From assembly GCA_030041385.1 (NCBI GenBank), contig JASHNY010000020.1, forward strand, positions 1 through 64,000: a stretch of 64,000 bases of DNA. The letters run 5' to 3'. This stretch comes from Alphaproteobacteria bacterium. Lineage in GTDB: Bacteria; Pseudomonadota; Alphaproteobacteria; ATCC43930; CGMCC-115725. The position numbers were made by a program, and so were the translations under genes. Of this stretch, positions 38,032-47,303 are shown one piece after another; the first letter of the stretch is position 1; the number at the start of each line of letters is the position of its first letter. The notes under the pieces are model-generated. The model did not search any database and was not told the DNA's origin. It saw nothing but the letters and a program-made list of their open reading frames with translations.

Positions 38032-39279
38032 ATGTCCATTCAAGACCTCGATTTGCGCGCCGGTGTGGCGTGGCCGTCGAACGGGATCAGCGAGGTGCCG
38101 TTCCGGCTCTACACCGATCCCGAGCAGTACCGGCTGGAACAGGAGCGCATCTTCAAGGGCCCGACCTGGAACTACCTGTGCCTGGCCGGCGAGGTTGCGA
38201 ACCCCGGCGACTGGGTCGCCACCACGGTCGGCGAGGTCGCGGTCGTCGTCGCCCGCGCGCCCGACGGCGCGATCAACGCCTTCGTCAACCGCTGCGCCCA
38301 TCGCGGCAATCTGCTGTGCCTCGAAGGCAGAGGTCACGGCAGGGAGATCACCTGTATCTATCACGGGTGGAGTTACGACCTTTCCGGCCGTCTGACCGGG
38401 GTCGCATTCGAGCGCGGGGTCAAGCGCCAGGGCGGCATGCCGCCCGAATTCCGCAAGGAAGAGCACCATCTGCAGCAGCTCAGGGTGGCCGAGCTGTGCG
38501 GCCTCGTATTCGGCTCGTTCGATCCCGATGTCCCCGACCTCGAATCCTATCTCGGGCCGGTTGTCGTCGGCGGCGTCAAGCGCGTCCTGGCGGGCCGGCC
38601 GGCCCACATCATCGGCCGCAGCACGCAAATCCTGCCCAACAACTGGAAGCTTTATTTCGAGAACGTCAAGGACACCTATCACGCCAGCATCCTGCACACG
38701 TTTCTCAACGTGTTCCGCATCAACCGCATGAGCCAGCCCGGCGGGATCAACATCGCCGAGAACGGCGGCAACCATTTCAGCTTTGCCAAGCTCGATTACG
38801 CCGCGGAAGACGAGGATTATCGTCGCGAGGCCCTGCGTGCCAGCAACGATCTGCACCTGGAAGACCGCTCGATCCTCGATTCGGTCGACGAATACGGCGA
38901 CCAGGTCTCGGTCCAGATCCTGACGATCTTTCCCGGCATGGTGCTCCAGCAGATCCGCAACACGCTGGCGGTCAGGGTGCTGCGCCCGCGCGGGGTCGAC
39001 AAGAGCGAACTCGAATGGATCCATCTCGGCTTTGCCGACGATGACGAGGCGATGATGGAGCGGCGGTTGCGGCAGGGCAATCTGATCGGCGCCGCCGGCT
39101 ATATCTCGATGGAAGACGGCTGCGTCGGCGGCTTCGTGCAGCGCGCGCTGGCCTATAACGACGACCAAAGCGGCATCGTGATGATGGGCGGGCACGACGC
39201 CGAGTCGCAGACCTTCCGCGCCAGCGAGGCGGCGATCCGCGGCTTCTGGAAGCAGTACCGCGCATTGATGGGGGCATAG
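38032..39279 (+). CDS. Rieske [2Fe-2S] aromatic ring-hydroxylating dioxygenase, alpha subunit
   Basis: Rieske motif CAHRGNLLCLEGRGHGREITCIYHGW; catalytic-domain NWKLYFENVKDTYHASILHTF. Confidence 0.94.
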   Translation: MSIQDLDLRAGVAWPSNGISEVPFRLYTDPEQYRLEQERIFKGPTWNYLCLAGEVANPGDWVATTVGEVAVVVARAPDGAINAFVNRCAHRGNLLCLEGRGHGREITCIYHGWSYDLSGRLTGVAFERGVKRQGGMPPEFRKEEHHLQQLRVAELCGLVFGSFDPDVPDLESYLGPVVVGGVKRVLAGRPAHIIGRSTQILPNNWKLYFENVKDTYHASILHTFLNVFRINRMSQPGGINIAENGGNHFSFAKLDYAAEDEDYRREALRASNDLHLEDRSILDSVDEYGDQVSVQILTIFPGMVLQQIRNTLAVRVLRPRGVDKSELEWIHLGFADDDEAMMERRLRQGNLIGAAGYISMEDGCVGGFVQRALAYNDDQSGIVMMGGHDAESQTFRASEAAIRGFWKQYRALMGA

Positions 39280-39406
39280 GACCGCGGATGCCCCCGAGAG
39301 CCTTTTTCCTGTCGTCATGGACGGGCGTGACCGGGCCATCTTCCGGTTGCTGCGAAATCCCCGGGTCAAGCCTAGGGATGACGGTTCTTGGCCGGACGCC
39401 GCCGTA

Positions 39407-39880
39407 ATGGACGAACAGGGATTGCGGCTCGCCATCGGCGAATTGGTCGCCGCCTACGCCGACTGCATCGACGACGACCGGATCGAGGAATGGCCGGATT
39501 TCTTCGTCGACCAGTGCCGCTATCTGGTCACCAGCCGCGACAGCCACGAGGCCGGGTTGCGCCACGGCGTCATCTATGCCGCCTCGCGCGGCATGCTGGT
39601 CGACCGGGTCACGTCATTGCGGCGCGCCAACATCTTCGAGCGCCACCGCTATCGCCACGTGACCGGGCCGACGCGCATCCTGAACATCGCCGACGGGGTT
39701 GCCGAGGCGCGCACCAATTTCCTCGTCGTACGCATCATGCACGACGGCACATCGAGCCTGTTCGCAAGCGGCCGCTATCTCGATCGCATTGCCGTCGCGG
39801 CGACGCCGCTGCGCTTTATCGAGCGGCTCGTCGTCCTCGACAGCCAGAAGATCGACACGCTGCTGGTGATCCCGCTGTAG
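39407..39880 (+). CDS. Aromatic ring-hydroxylating dioxygenase, beta subunit
   Basis: YADCIDDDRIEEWPDFFVDQCRYLVTSRD, HVTGPTRIL...ARTNFLVVRI; directly downstream of the alpha subunit. Confidence 0.9.
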   Translation: MDEQGLRLAIGELVAAYADCIDDDRIEEWPDFFVDQCRYLVTSRDSHEAGLRHGVIYAASRGMLVDRVTSLRRANIFERHRYRHVTGPTRILNIADGVAEARTNFLVVRIMHDGTSSLFASGRYLDRIAVAATPLRFIERLVVLDSQKIDTLLVIPL

Positions 39881-39884
39881 CGAT

Positions 39885-40030
39885 CTCGCCCGGTCATCCC
39901 GGGATTGCCGGCAGGCCGGCGGCAGGTCCGCGGTCCTTTGCATGCCCCCTCGCGCGTCAGCGGATCGCGGCCGTCTCGGCCGCAGGCGGGCGGGAGGCCC
40001 GCGGTCCTGCGCATAGCCCCGTCCCGCGAT
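39885..40030. repeat. GC-rich intergenic repeats (CTCGGCCGCAGGCGGGCGGGAnGCCCGCG family)
   Basis: GTCTCGGCCGCAGGCGGGCGGGAGGCCCGCGGTCCTGCGCATAGCCCC; related segment GTCTCGGCCGCAGGCGGGCGGGACGCCCGCGTTCCG at about 34498. Confidence 0.6.
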
Positions 40031-40117
40031 AGGGGTTTTCCCGTTCCGCCATAAATGCGTAATCTGTGCCCCGACGCATTGTCGGAACCGGACCTGGCGG
40101 TCTTTCGGGAGGGGATT

Positions 40118-41776
40118 ATGGCTGAAATTACCGGCGCAGAGCTGCTGGCGCGAAGCCTCAAGCAGCAGGGCGTGCAATTCATGTTCGGGGTCGTCGGGTT
40201 CCCCGTCGGGCCGCTGGCCGAGGCGGCGCAGAAGGTGGGCCTGCCGTATATCGGCATGCGCAACGAGCAGGCGGCGTCGTACGCGGCGGGCGCGGTCGGG
40301 TTTCTGACCGGGCGGCCGGGCGCCTGCATCGTGGTGACGGGCCCGGGCGTCATCCACGGTCTCGCCGGCCTTGCCAACGCGCAGCAGAATTGTTGGCCGA
40401 TGATCCTGGTCGGCGGCGCGTCCGAGACCTTCCGCAACGGCATGGGCGCGTTCCAGGAAGAGCGCCAGGTATTGGCCGCGACCCCGGTGTGCAAATGGGC
40501 CCACGCGATCGAGCATGTGCACCGCATCCCGTTCTATGTCGAGATGGCGGTGCGCAACTCGATCTATGGCCGGCCGGGCTCCGCCTATCTCGACATCGCC
40601 GACGACATCATCCAGGGCAAGTGCGACGAGGGCCAGGTGGTCGAGGCGGCGAAGTGCCCCGACCCGCCGCGCACGATCGCAATGCCGGACGACGTCGACC
40701 GCGCGCTCGCTGTGCTGCAATCGGCGCAGCGCCCGCTCGCGCTGATCGGCCAGGGCATGGCCTATTCGGGCGCGACCGAAGAGGTGCGCAAGTTCATCGA
40801 GCGCACGCAAATCCCGTTTGTCCGCACCCCGAAGGGCAAGGGCGTGATGCCCGACGATCACCCGCTGTCGGCCGGTGCGGCCCGCACGCTGGCCCTGCAG
40901 CAGGCCGACGTGGTGTTTCTGATGGGCGCGCGGTTCAACTGGATCCTGCATTTCGGCCTGCCGCCGCGCTATGCGAAAGATGTGAAGGTCGTGCAGCTCG
41001 ACATCTCGCCGGAGTCGATGCACCAGAACAAGCCGGCCGACGTGGCGCTGCTGGGTGACGGCAAGGCGATCATGACCCAGATGAACCAGGCATTGCAGGG
41101 CCGCCAGTGGTTCCACCCCGAAGGCTCGCCGTGGCGCCAGGCGCTGGCGGCGAAGGCCAGGGAAAATGCCGAGATGATCGCCCCGCAGGTCAACGACGAC
41201 TCGGCGCCGGGCGGCTATTACCGGCTGTTCAAGGACATCCGCGAGTGGCTGCCGAAAAACGTCGTGCTGTGCAGCGAAGGCGCGACGACGATGGATATCG
41301 GCGGCACCCAGATGCCGCTCGAAAACCCGCGCTCGTACATGAACGCCGGCAGCTACGGCACGATGGGGGTCGGGCTCGGCATCGTCATCGCCGCCTGCGT
41401 CGTGCATCCCGACCGGCCGGTCGTCCACGTGTCGGGCGATTCGGCGATCGGCTTCTCCGGCATGGAGATGGAGACGCTGTGCCGCTATGGCATGCCGGCC
41501 AAGATCGTCGTGCTCAACAATGGCGGCATCGGGCCGGGGATGCCGGAAATCCCGAATGACCCGATGCTCAAGATGAGGCCGAACACGCTGATCTACGGCG
41601 CGCGCTATGACCAGATGATGCAGGCGTTCGGCGGCTTCGGCGCCTATGTCGAAGACCCGAAGGACGTGCGCGACGCGCTCAACCAGCTGATGCGCCACCC
41701 CGGCCCGGGCCTCGTCAACATCAAATTGAGCCAGGGCTCGCAGCGCAAGCAGCAAGCCTTCCGCTGGCATTCGTAA
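40118..41776 (+). CDS. ThDP-dependent 2-hydroxyacyl-CoA lyase / oxalyl-CoA decarboxylase-like enzyme
   Basis: GVVGFPVGPLAEAAQKVGLPYIGMRNEQAASYAAGA, VTGPGVIHGLAGLANA, GDSAIGFSGMEMETLCRYGMPAKIVVLNNGG ThDP motif, C-terminal RKQQAFRWHS. Confidence 0.9.
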   Translation: MAEITGAELLARSLKQQGVQFMFGVVGFPVGPLAEAAQKVGLPYIGMRNEQAASYAAGAVGFLTGRPGACIVVTGPGVIHGLAGLANAQQNCWPMILVGGASETFRNGMGAFQEERQVLAATPVCKWAHAIEHVHRIPFYVEMAVRNSIYGRPGSAYLDIADDIIQGKCDEGQVVEAAKCPDPPRTIAMPDDVDRALAVLQSAQRPLALIGQGMAYSGATEEVRKFIERTQIPFVRTPKGKGVMPDDHPLSAGAARTLALQQADVVFLMGARFNWILHFGLPPRYAKDVKVVQLDISPESMHQNKPADVALLGDGKAIMTQMNQALQGRQWFHPEGSPWRQALAAKARENAEMIAPQVNDDSAPGGYYRLFKDIREWLPKNVVLCSEGATTMDIGGTQMPLENPRSYMNAGSYGTMGVGLGIVIAACVVHPDRPVVHVSGDSAIGFSGMEMETLCRYGMPAKIVVLNNGGIGPGMPEIPNDPMLKMRPNTLIYGARYDQMMQAFGGFGAYVEDPKDVRDALNQLMRHPGPGLVNIKLSQGSQRKQQAFRWHS

Positions 41777-41833
41777 GCCACGGGGGCATCTGTTATTGCG
41801 AGGAACCCGCGGACCCGATCCGCTCGCAATGAC

Positions 41834-41874
41834 GACGAAAAGGGGCCGTCCGGCAACGGGCGGCCTTTTTCGTC
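41834..41874 (+). terminator. Rho-independent (possibly bidirectional) terminator after the ThDP lyase
   Basis: GACGAAAAGGGGCCGTCC-GGCAAC-GGGCGGCCTTTTTCGTC hairpin with T-run. Confidence 0.7.
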
Positions 41875-42152
41875 GGCCAGTAGCCGTAGGATGGGTTGAG
41901 CGCAGCGAAACCCATCAGCAAAGAATGATTCACCACAGAGGCACAGAGGACATGGAGAAGAGTCCTCCGCGCGCTATTCCTCTGTGTTCTTCGTGTCTCC
42001 GTGGTGAAAAGCAAAAGCGATGGGCTTCGCGATGCTTAGCCCATCCTACGGTGCTGTCATTGCGAGGAACCCGCGGACCTGATCCGCGGGGACGAAGCAA
42101 TCTCGACGGAGCAAGCACCTGATCGAGATTGCTTCGATCCGCTCGCAATGAC

Positions 42153-42193
42153 GACGAAAAGGGGCCGTCCGGCAACGGGCGGCCTTTTTCGTC
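42153..42193. terminator. Second copy of the same terminator-like hairpin inside the duplicated repeat
   Basis: Identical GACGAAAAGGGGCCGTCCGGCAACGGGCGGCCTTTTTCGTC. Confidence 0.5.
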
Positions 42194-42553
42194 GGCCAGT
42201 AGCTGTAGGATGGGTTGAGCGCAGCGAAACCCATCAGCAAAGAACGATTCACCACAGAGGCACAGGGGACACGGAGAAGAGTCCTCCGCGCGCTATTCCT
42301 CTGTGTTCTTCGTGTCTGCGTGGTGAAAAGCAAACGCGATGGGCTTCGCGATGCTTAGCCCATCCTACGGCGCCCTACTCGGCGCCGACGGCTGCGCCTT
42401 GGGCGAGGCGCTCGACCTTGGCCATCGCCGCGGCGGCAGGCCAGTCTTCGAGGAGCCAGGCGAGCAGCGTCTCGCCCGGACCTCTCCCGCGTCGGCACGA
42501 AACGTCCTCGCGATGTTAGCGCAGCGGCGTGGCGAGCGGTATAACCGCGACCG

Positions 42554-42889
42554 ATGACCTACGAGACTTATCGCGTCGAGGTGACCCGCGACGAGACGCG
42601 CGCAGACGCGCCGGTCGGCGTCGAGATCACCGCCTATCTCGACCGGGTTCCGGAAACCGACATGCCGACGCGCGGCATGCTGACCCGCGCGGCGAAGGGG
42701 GTGTGGAACACCCGGCTGCAATTCACCGGCGATTTCGAGACCCTGGGCGAGGCGCTCGCGGCGATCGATGCCGCCGTTCCCGCGGCTGCCCGCATCCGCT
42801 GCTACGAATACACGGTCGACGACGAGTTCCCGCGCGAGGCGGCGGCACTGGTGAAACAGGGCGGCCGATGGCTGCCGGAGGCGCCGTAG
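42554..42889 (+). CDS. Hypothetical protein
   Basis: 111-aa ATG ORF MTYETYRVEVTRDETRADAPVGVEITAYL... with non-artefactual composition. Confidence 0.6.
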   Translation: MTYETYRVEVTRDETRADAPVGVEITAYLDRVPETDMPTRGMLTRAAKGVWNTRLQFTGDFETLGEALAAIDAAVPAAARIRCYEYTVDDEFPREAAALVKQGGRWLPEAP

Positions 42890-43025
42890 TCCGGATCGGC
42901 GGCGCGCGCGGGTTTCAGGCGCTTCGCATTCTCGACAATACGCTTGGCTTCGGGGCGTCTCTCTTTTGCGCGGACCGGCTTCGGCCTAACATGCCCCGCG
43001 AACCGATATCGCGAAGGAGGCGAGG

Positions 43026-43409
43026 ATGGCGATCTTTACTCATGTCACGGTTGGCACCAACGATCTGGCCAAGGCGCGGGCGTTTTACGATGCGGTGCTG
43101 GCGCCGCTGGGATTGAAGCGGCTCCGCGATCTTGGCGACAACGGCTCGATCTGGGGGGCCGACGCGCCGGAATTCTTCGTGCTGAAGCCGGCCAACGGCC
43201 AGCCGGCGACACATGCCAACGGCGGCACGATCAGCTTTGCCGCGCCGAGCCGGGCGGCGGTTGCGGCGTTTCACAAGGCGGCGCTTGCCGCCGGTGCGGC
43301 CGATGAAGGCGCGGTCGGGCCGCGCTCCTGGCATCCGACTGCCTATGCCGGCTATTGCCGCGACCTCGACGGCAACAAGCTTGCCGCCTATTGCTTCAAG
43401 GCCGAATAG
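43026..43409 (+). CDS. VOC-family protein
   Basis: IFTHVTVGTNDLAKARAFYDAVLAPLGLKRL, FVLKPANGQPATHANGGTISFAAPSRAAVAAFHKAALAAGA, AGYCRDLDGNKLAAYC. Confidence 0.93.
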   Translation: MAIFTHVTVGTNDLAKARAFYDAVLAPLGLKRLRDLGDNGSIWGADAPEFFVLKPANGQPATHANGGTISFAAPSRAAVAAFHKAALAAGAADEGAVGPRSWHPTAYAGYCRDLDGNKLAAYCFKAE

Positions 43410-43438
43410 GATGCCGCAATGATCTGAGGGAGGGGCCG

Positions 43439-44224
43439 ATGCCGAGCGTCCGCAATGTCGCGCGCGAAAAGCTCGAACAGGGGAAATTGTCGCTCGGCGT
43501 CGGCATCCGCATGACCCGCAGCGTCGAGATCGCCAAGGCGATGGCGACCGCCGGGTTCGACTGGTTGTTCCTCGACATGGAGCACGGGGTCATGTCGCTG
43601 GAGGCGTGCGCGCAAATCTCGACCGCAGCGCTCGACGCCGGCATCGCCCCGATCGCGCGCGTGCCCAACGGCGAATACGCGATCGCAACGCGGGCGCTCG
43701 ACAATGGTGCGCTCGGCATCGTCATGCCGCATGTCGACACCGCAGCCGAGGCGCGCGAGGTCGTCAACCGGCTCAAATACCCGCCGGTCGGGCACCGCTC
43801 GATGGGCGGGATCGGGCCGCATTACGGATTGCGCTCGGCGTCGAGCGGCGAGGCGGCCTCCGCCCTTAACGCCGCCAACCTGACGATCGTGATGCTGGAA
43901 ACGCCGACCGCGATCGCCAACGCGGCGGAGATCGCCGCCGTGCCGGGGGTCGATGTATTGCTGATCGGCACCAATGATCTGTGCGCCGAAATGGGCATCC
44001 ACGGCGATTTCGGCAACGAGCGGGTTGCCGAGGCCTATGGCAAGATGATCGCGGCCTGCCGGCAGCACGGCAAGTTTCCCGGCATGGCCGGCATCTATAA
44101 CGAGGCGATCATGCCGCGCTATATCGAGATGGGCGCGCGGTTCATCCTGGCCGGCCAGGATGCGGCGTTCCTCAATGCCGGCGCGGCGCAGCGCACGGGG
44201 TTTCTGCACAAACTGTCGTCTTGA
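43439..44224 (+). CDS. HpcH/HpaI-family aldolase
   Basis: LGVGIRMTRSVEIAKAMATAGFDWLFLDMEHG, ALGIVMPHVDTAAEAREVVNRLKYPPVGHRSMGG, DVLLIGTNDLCAEMGIHG. Confidence 0.92.
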   Translation: MPSVRNVAREKLEQGKLSLGVGIRMTRSVEIAKAMATAGFDWLFLDMEHGVMSLEACAQISTAALDAGIAPIARVPNGEYAIATRALDNGALGIVMPHVDTAAEAREVVNRLKYPPVGHRSMGGIGPHYGLRSASSGEAASALNAANLTIVMLETPTAIANAAEIAAVPGVDVLLIGTNDLCAEMGIHGDFGNERVAEAYGKMIAACRQHGKFPGMAGIYNEAIMPRYIEMGARFILAGQDAAFLNAGAAQRTGFLHKLSS

Positions 44225-44237
44225 TCGGGGAGGGCGG

Positions 44238-45068
44238 TTGGACCTGACCATCGGCCCGCGCCTGTCGCCGGCAGGCGGCATCGCGATCACCGGCATCGAT
44301 CTCGCGCAACCGTTGACGATCGCGGCGCGGGACCGCATCGGCACGGCGTTGTGCGACCACCATATCGTCGTTTTCCCCGGGCAGGCACTAAGCCGCGAGC
44401 AGCAATACGCGTTTACCGCGCAGTTCGGCGAGGTCGAGCGCCATGGCGGCCACCGGGCCGAGAGCAAGCGACGCGAAATCGCCCATGTTACCGCCAATCT
44501 CGACGCCGACGGCCATCCGACCGACCGGGTCGCAGCGGGCGCCAATTATCGCTGGCACACCGACAAGCCCTATTATCCGACGCCGCCGCTATTGACGACG
44601 TTGCACGCGGTCGAGTTGCCGCCCGCCGGCGGCGACACCGAATTCGCCAACACGGTCCTGGCCTACGACGCATTGCCGCCGGAAACGAAACGGCGGATTG
44701 CCGGCCTGCGCGTCGTCTTTCAGTGGGAAGCCGGGCGCCGCAACGCCGGCTATTATGCCGCCGCGCTGCCGCCGGTGGATCATCCGCTGGTGCGCACCCA
44801 CCCGGAAACCGGGCGCAAGGCGCTTTATCTCGGCAACCACGCCAGGCATGTTTTTGGCCTGCCCGAGGCCGAAGGCGCGGCCTTGCTCGACGAGTTGCTG
44901 CGCCACGCGACGCAGCCTCATTTCGTCTATGTCCATCGCTGGCGGGTCGGCGACCTGGTGATGTGGGACAACCGCTGCCTGCTGCACCGCGCGGTCGCCA
45001 ATTACGAGATGACCCGTTACCGGCGCATCATGCACCGCAACGTGGTCAGGGGTACGGTGCCGGTCTGA
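44238..45068 (+). CDS. TauD/TfdA-family alpha-ketoglutarate-dependent dioxygenase (TTG start likely)
   Basis: YRWHTDKPYYPTPPLLTTLHAVELPPAGGDTEFANT (HxD), MWDNRCLLHRAVANYEMTRYRRIMHR (distal His/Arg). Confidence 0.92.
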   Translation: MDLTIGPRLSPAGGIAITGIDLAQPLTIAARDRIGTALCDHHIVVFPGQALSREQQYAFTAQFGEVERHGGHRAESKRREIAHVTANLDADGHPTDRVAAGANYRWHTDKPYYPTPPLLTTLHAVELPPAGGDTEFANTVLAYDALPPETKRRIAGLRVVFQWEAGRRNAGYYAAALPPVDHPLVRTHPETGRKALYLGNHARHVFGLPEAEGAALLDELLRHATQPHFVYVHRWRVGDLVMWDNRCLLHRAVANYEMTRYRRIMHRNVVRGTVPV

Positions 45069-45072
45069 GCGG

Positions 45073-46131
45073 ATGAGCGGGGACGACGACATCCTGTTCG
45101 AGCGAAGGGGCGGGCTGGGGCTGGTTACGCTGAACCGGCCGCAGGCGCTCAACGCGTTCACGCTCGACATGTATCGCCGGCTCGATCCGGTATTGCGCGC
45201 TTGGGAGGCCGATCCAGGCATCGTGGCGGTCGTGATCCGGGGTGCCGGCGACCGCGCCTTTTGCGCCGGCGGCGACATCCGCGCGATCTACGAGGCGGGG
45301 ATGGGCATCGCCTCCGACCGCTCATTGACCGCCGCCTTTTTTCGCGAAGAGTACCGCCTGATCCGGCGCATTCACCGCTATCGCAAACCCTATGTGGCGC
45401 TGATCGACGGCATCACGATGGGCGGCGGCGCCGGGATGTCGCTGAACGGGCGCTATCGCGTCGCCACCGAGCGCACCGCGCTGGCGATGCCCGAGACCGG
45501 CATCGGCCTGTTTCCCGATGTCGGCGCGACGCATTTCCTCAACCGTTGCCCCGGCCATATCGGCCGCTACATGGGCTTGTCCGGCGCCCGGCTCGGCGCT
45601 GCCGACGCGCTCTATTGCGGCCTCGCCTCGCATTTCGTCCCGCGCGCGCGGCTCGGCGAACTCGTCGCCGCACTGGCGGGTGCGGGGGCGATCGATGCGG
45701 TGCTGGCGGCCTTCGTCGGCGATCCCGGCCCGCCGCCGCTTGCGCCGCTGCAGGCGGCGATCGACCGGGCCTTCGCCGGCAATAGCGTCGAGGCGATCCT
45801 TGCGGCGCTCGAGAGCGAGGTCGGCGACGATGCCGATTGGGCAAGGAAGACGCGCACGGCGCTGATCGCGAGATCACCGACCAGCCAGAAAATTTTCCTG
45901 CGCCAGATGACGATCGGCGCGGGCTTCGACCTCGACGCCGCGCTTATGCTCGAATACCGCATCAGCCAGCACGTGATGGCCGGGCACGATTTCTATGAAG
46001 GGGTGCGTGCGGCGATCATCGACCGCGACCAGCGCCCGCGCTGGCAGCCGCCGACGCTGGGTGAGGTCGACGCCGCCATGGTCGAGACCTACTTCACCCC
46101 GCTTGGCCCCGGCGAGTTGACCTTCGATTAG
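45073..46131 (+). CDS. Enoyl-CoA hydratase/isomerase family; 3-hydroxyisobutyryl-CoA hydrolase-like
   Basis: LVTLNRPQALNAFTLDMYRRL, GDRAFCAGGDIRAIYEAG, MGGGAGMSLNGRYRVATERTALAMPETGIGLFPDVGATHFL. Confidence 0.93.
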   Translation: MSGDDDILFERRGGLGLVTLNRPQALNAFTLDMYRRLDPVLRAWEADPGIVAVVIRGAGDRAFCAGGDIRAIYEAGMGIASDRSLTAAFFREEYRLIRRIHRYRKPYVALIDGITMGGGAGMSLNGRYRVATERTALAMPETGIGLFPDVGATHFLNRCPGHIGRYMGLSGARLGAADALYCGLASHFVPRARLGELVAALAGAGAIDAVLAAFVGDPGPPPLAPLQAAIDRAFAGNSVEAILAALESEVGDDADWARKTRTALIARSPTSQKIFLRQMTIGAGFDLDAALMLEYRISQHVMAGHDFYEGVRAAIIDRDQRPRWQPPTLGEVDAAMVETYFTPLGPGELTFD

Positions 46132-46340
46132 AGCGGGTTTCGCCTGGACCGAATTCTCCTTTGCTCCCTTGGCCGGGCTTGGCCTGGCCACCCACGCCTT
46201 CGCTCTTGGCGCGGCTAAGGATGGCGACCGGTGGGTCCCCGCACCGGCGCAGCTTTGCCATTGGTCCTTGCTCGCGGGATTGCGTCGCCGCGCCGGCAAT
46301 GACAGAAAGTCGCCAGGTATCCGCACCGGAGAGGCAGGCG

Positions 46341-47240
46341 ATGGCGACGATCGGATTTATCGGGCTCGGCAATATGGGTGCGCCGATGGCGGCCAATCTC
46401 TTGAAGGCGCAGCACCGGGTCACCGGCTACGACATCGTCGCGGCGCCGCTGAAGATGCTGGGCGAAAAGGGCGGGCATGCCGCGGCAAGTGCGGTCGAAG
46501 CCGCTGCCGCGGGCGACATCGTGATCACGATGCTGCCGGCGGGGCCGCAGGTGCGGGCGGTTTATCTCGGCCCCGACGGCATCATCGCGCGGGCCAAGAA
46601 AGGCGCGCTGCTGATCGATTGCTCGACGATCGATGTCGAAACCGCGCGATTGGTTGCGGCCGCTGCCGCCGAGGCCGGTTTGGCGATGCTCGATGCGCCG
46701 GTCTCCGGCGGCACGATCGGTGCCGAGGCGGGGACGCTGACCTTCATGGTCGGCGGCGAGGCATCGGCCTTTGCCAGAGGTGAGCCGATCCTGAAGAACA
46801 TGGGGCGGACGATCGTCCATGCCGGCCCGTCGGGCGCCGGCCAGACCGCCAAAATCTGCAACAACATGATGCTCGCCGTGTCGATGATCGGCGTCTGCGA
46901 GGGCTTTGTCCTCGCCGAGAAGCTGGGCCTGCCGGCGCAGACCTTGTGGGACATCTGCAGCACGTCGACGAGTTCGTGCTGGGCAATGAACAATTACTGC
47001 CCGATGCCGGGTCCGGTTCCCGCAGCGCCGTCAAACCGCGGCTATGCGGCCGGCTTTACCGCAGCCAACATGCTCAAGGACCTGCGCCTTGCGCAGGCCG
47101 CCTCCGGCGCCAGCGGCGCGCCGACCCTGATGGGCGCCGCCGCCGCCAACCTCTACCAGCTCTTGGTCGATGGCGGCCACGGCGGGCTCGATTTTTCCGC
47201 GATCATGCAGTTCGTGCGCAGCGCCGGGACCAAACCATGA
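46341..47240 (+). CDS. mmsB: 3-hydroxyisobutyrate dehydrogenase
   Basis: IGFIGLGNMGAPMAANLLKAQHRVTGYDI, DAPVSGGTIGAEAGTLTFMVGG, GAGQTAKICNNMMLA, NRGYAAGFTAANMLKDLRLAQ. Confidence 0.95.
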   Translation: MATIGFIGLGNMGAPMAANLLKAQHRVTGYDIVAAPLKMLGEKGGHAAASAVEAAAAGDIVITMLPAGPQVRAVYLGPDGIIARAKKGALLIDCSTIDVETARLVAAAAAEAGLAMLDAPVSGGTIGAEAGTLTFMVGGEASAFARGEPILKNMGRTIVHAGPSGAGQTAKICNNMMLAVSMIGVCEGFVLAEKLGLPAQTLWDICSTSTSSCWAMNNYCPMPGPVPAAPSNRGYAAGFTAANMLKDLRLAQAASGASGAPTLMGAAAANLYQLLVDGGHGGLDFSAIMQFVRSAGTKP

Positions 47241-47303
47241 CAACGAAAATTTAACAAAACCCGCCCTATCTTCGCCGCCCGACGGTCGTCACGCGAGGCA
47301 GGT

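Larger units (their letters stand above)
41792..42370. repeat. Tandemly duplicated composite palindromic intergenic element (two copies, offset 319 bp)
   Basis: GACGACGAAAAGGGGCCGTCC at 41831 and 42150; both copies contain CGTAGGATGGG...CCCATCCTACG and CACCACAGAGGCACAG...CTCTGTGTTCTTCGTGTCTCCGTGGTG. Confidence 0.9.

Noticed and set aside
37396-39435. 679-aa minus-strand ORF opposite the deacetylase and Rieske genes
   Set aside because: Antisense artefact spanning two well-supported plus-strand genes and their intergenic region.
39614-41770. 718-aa minus-strand ORF opposite the ThDP lyase
   Set aside because: Antisense artefact; the plus strand has strong ThDP enzyme motifs.
41796-42333. ORFs within the duplicated intergenic element
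   Set aside because: Translations of nested palindromic repeats (HHRGTEDMEKSPPRAIPLCSSCLRGEKQ), with no coding support.
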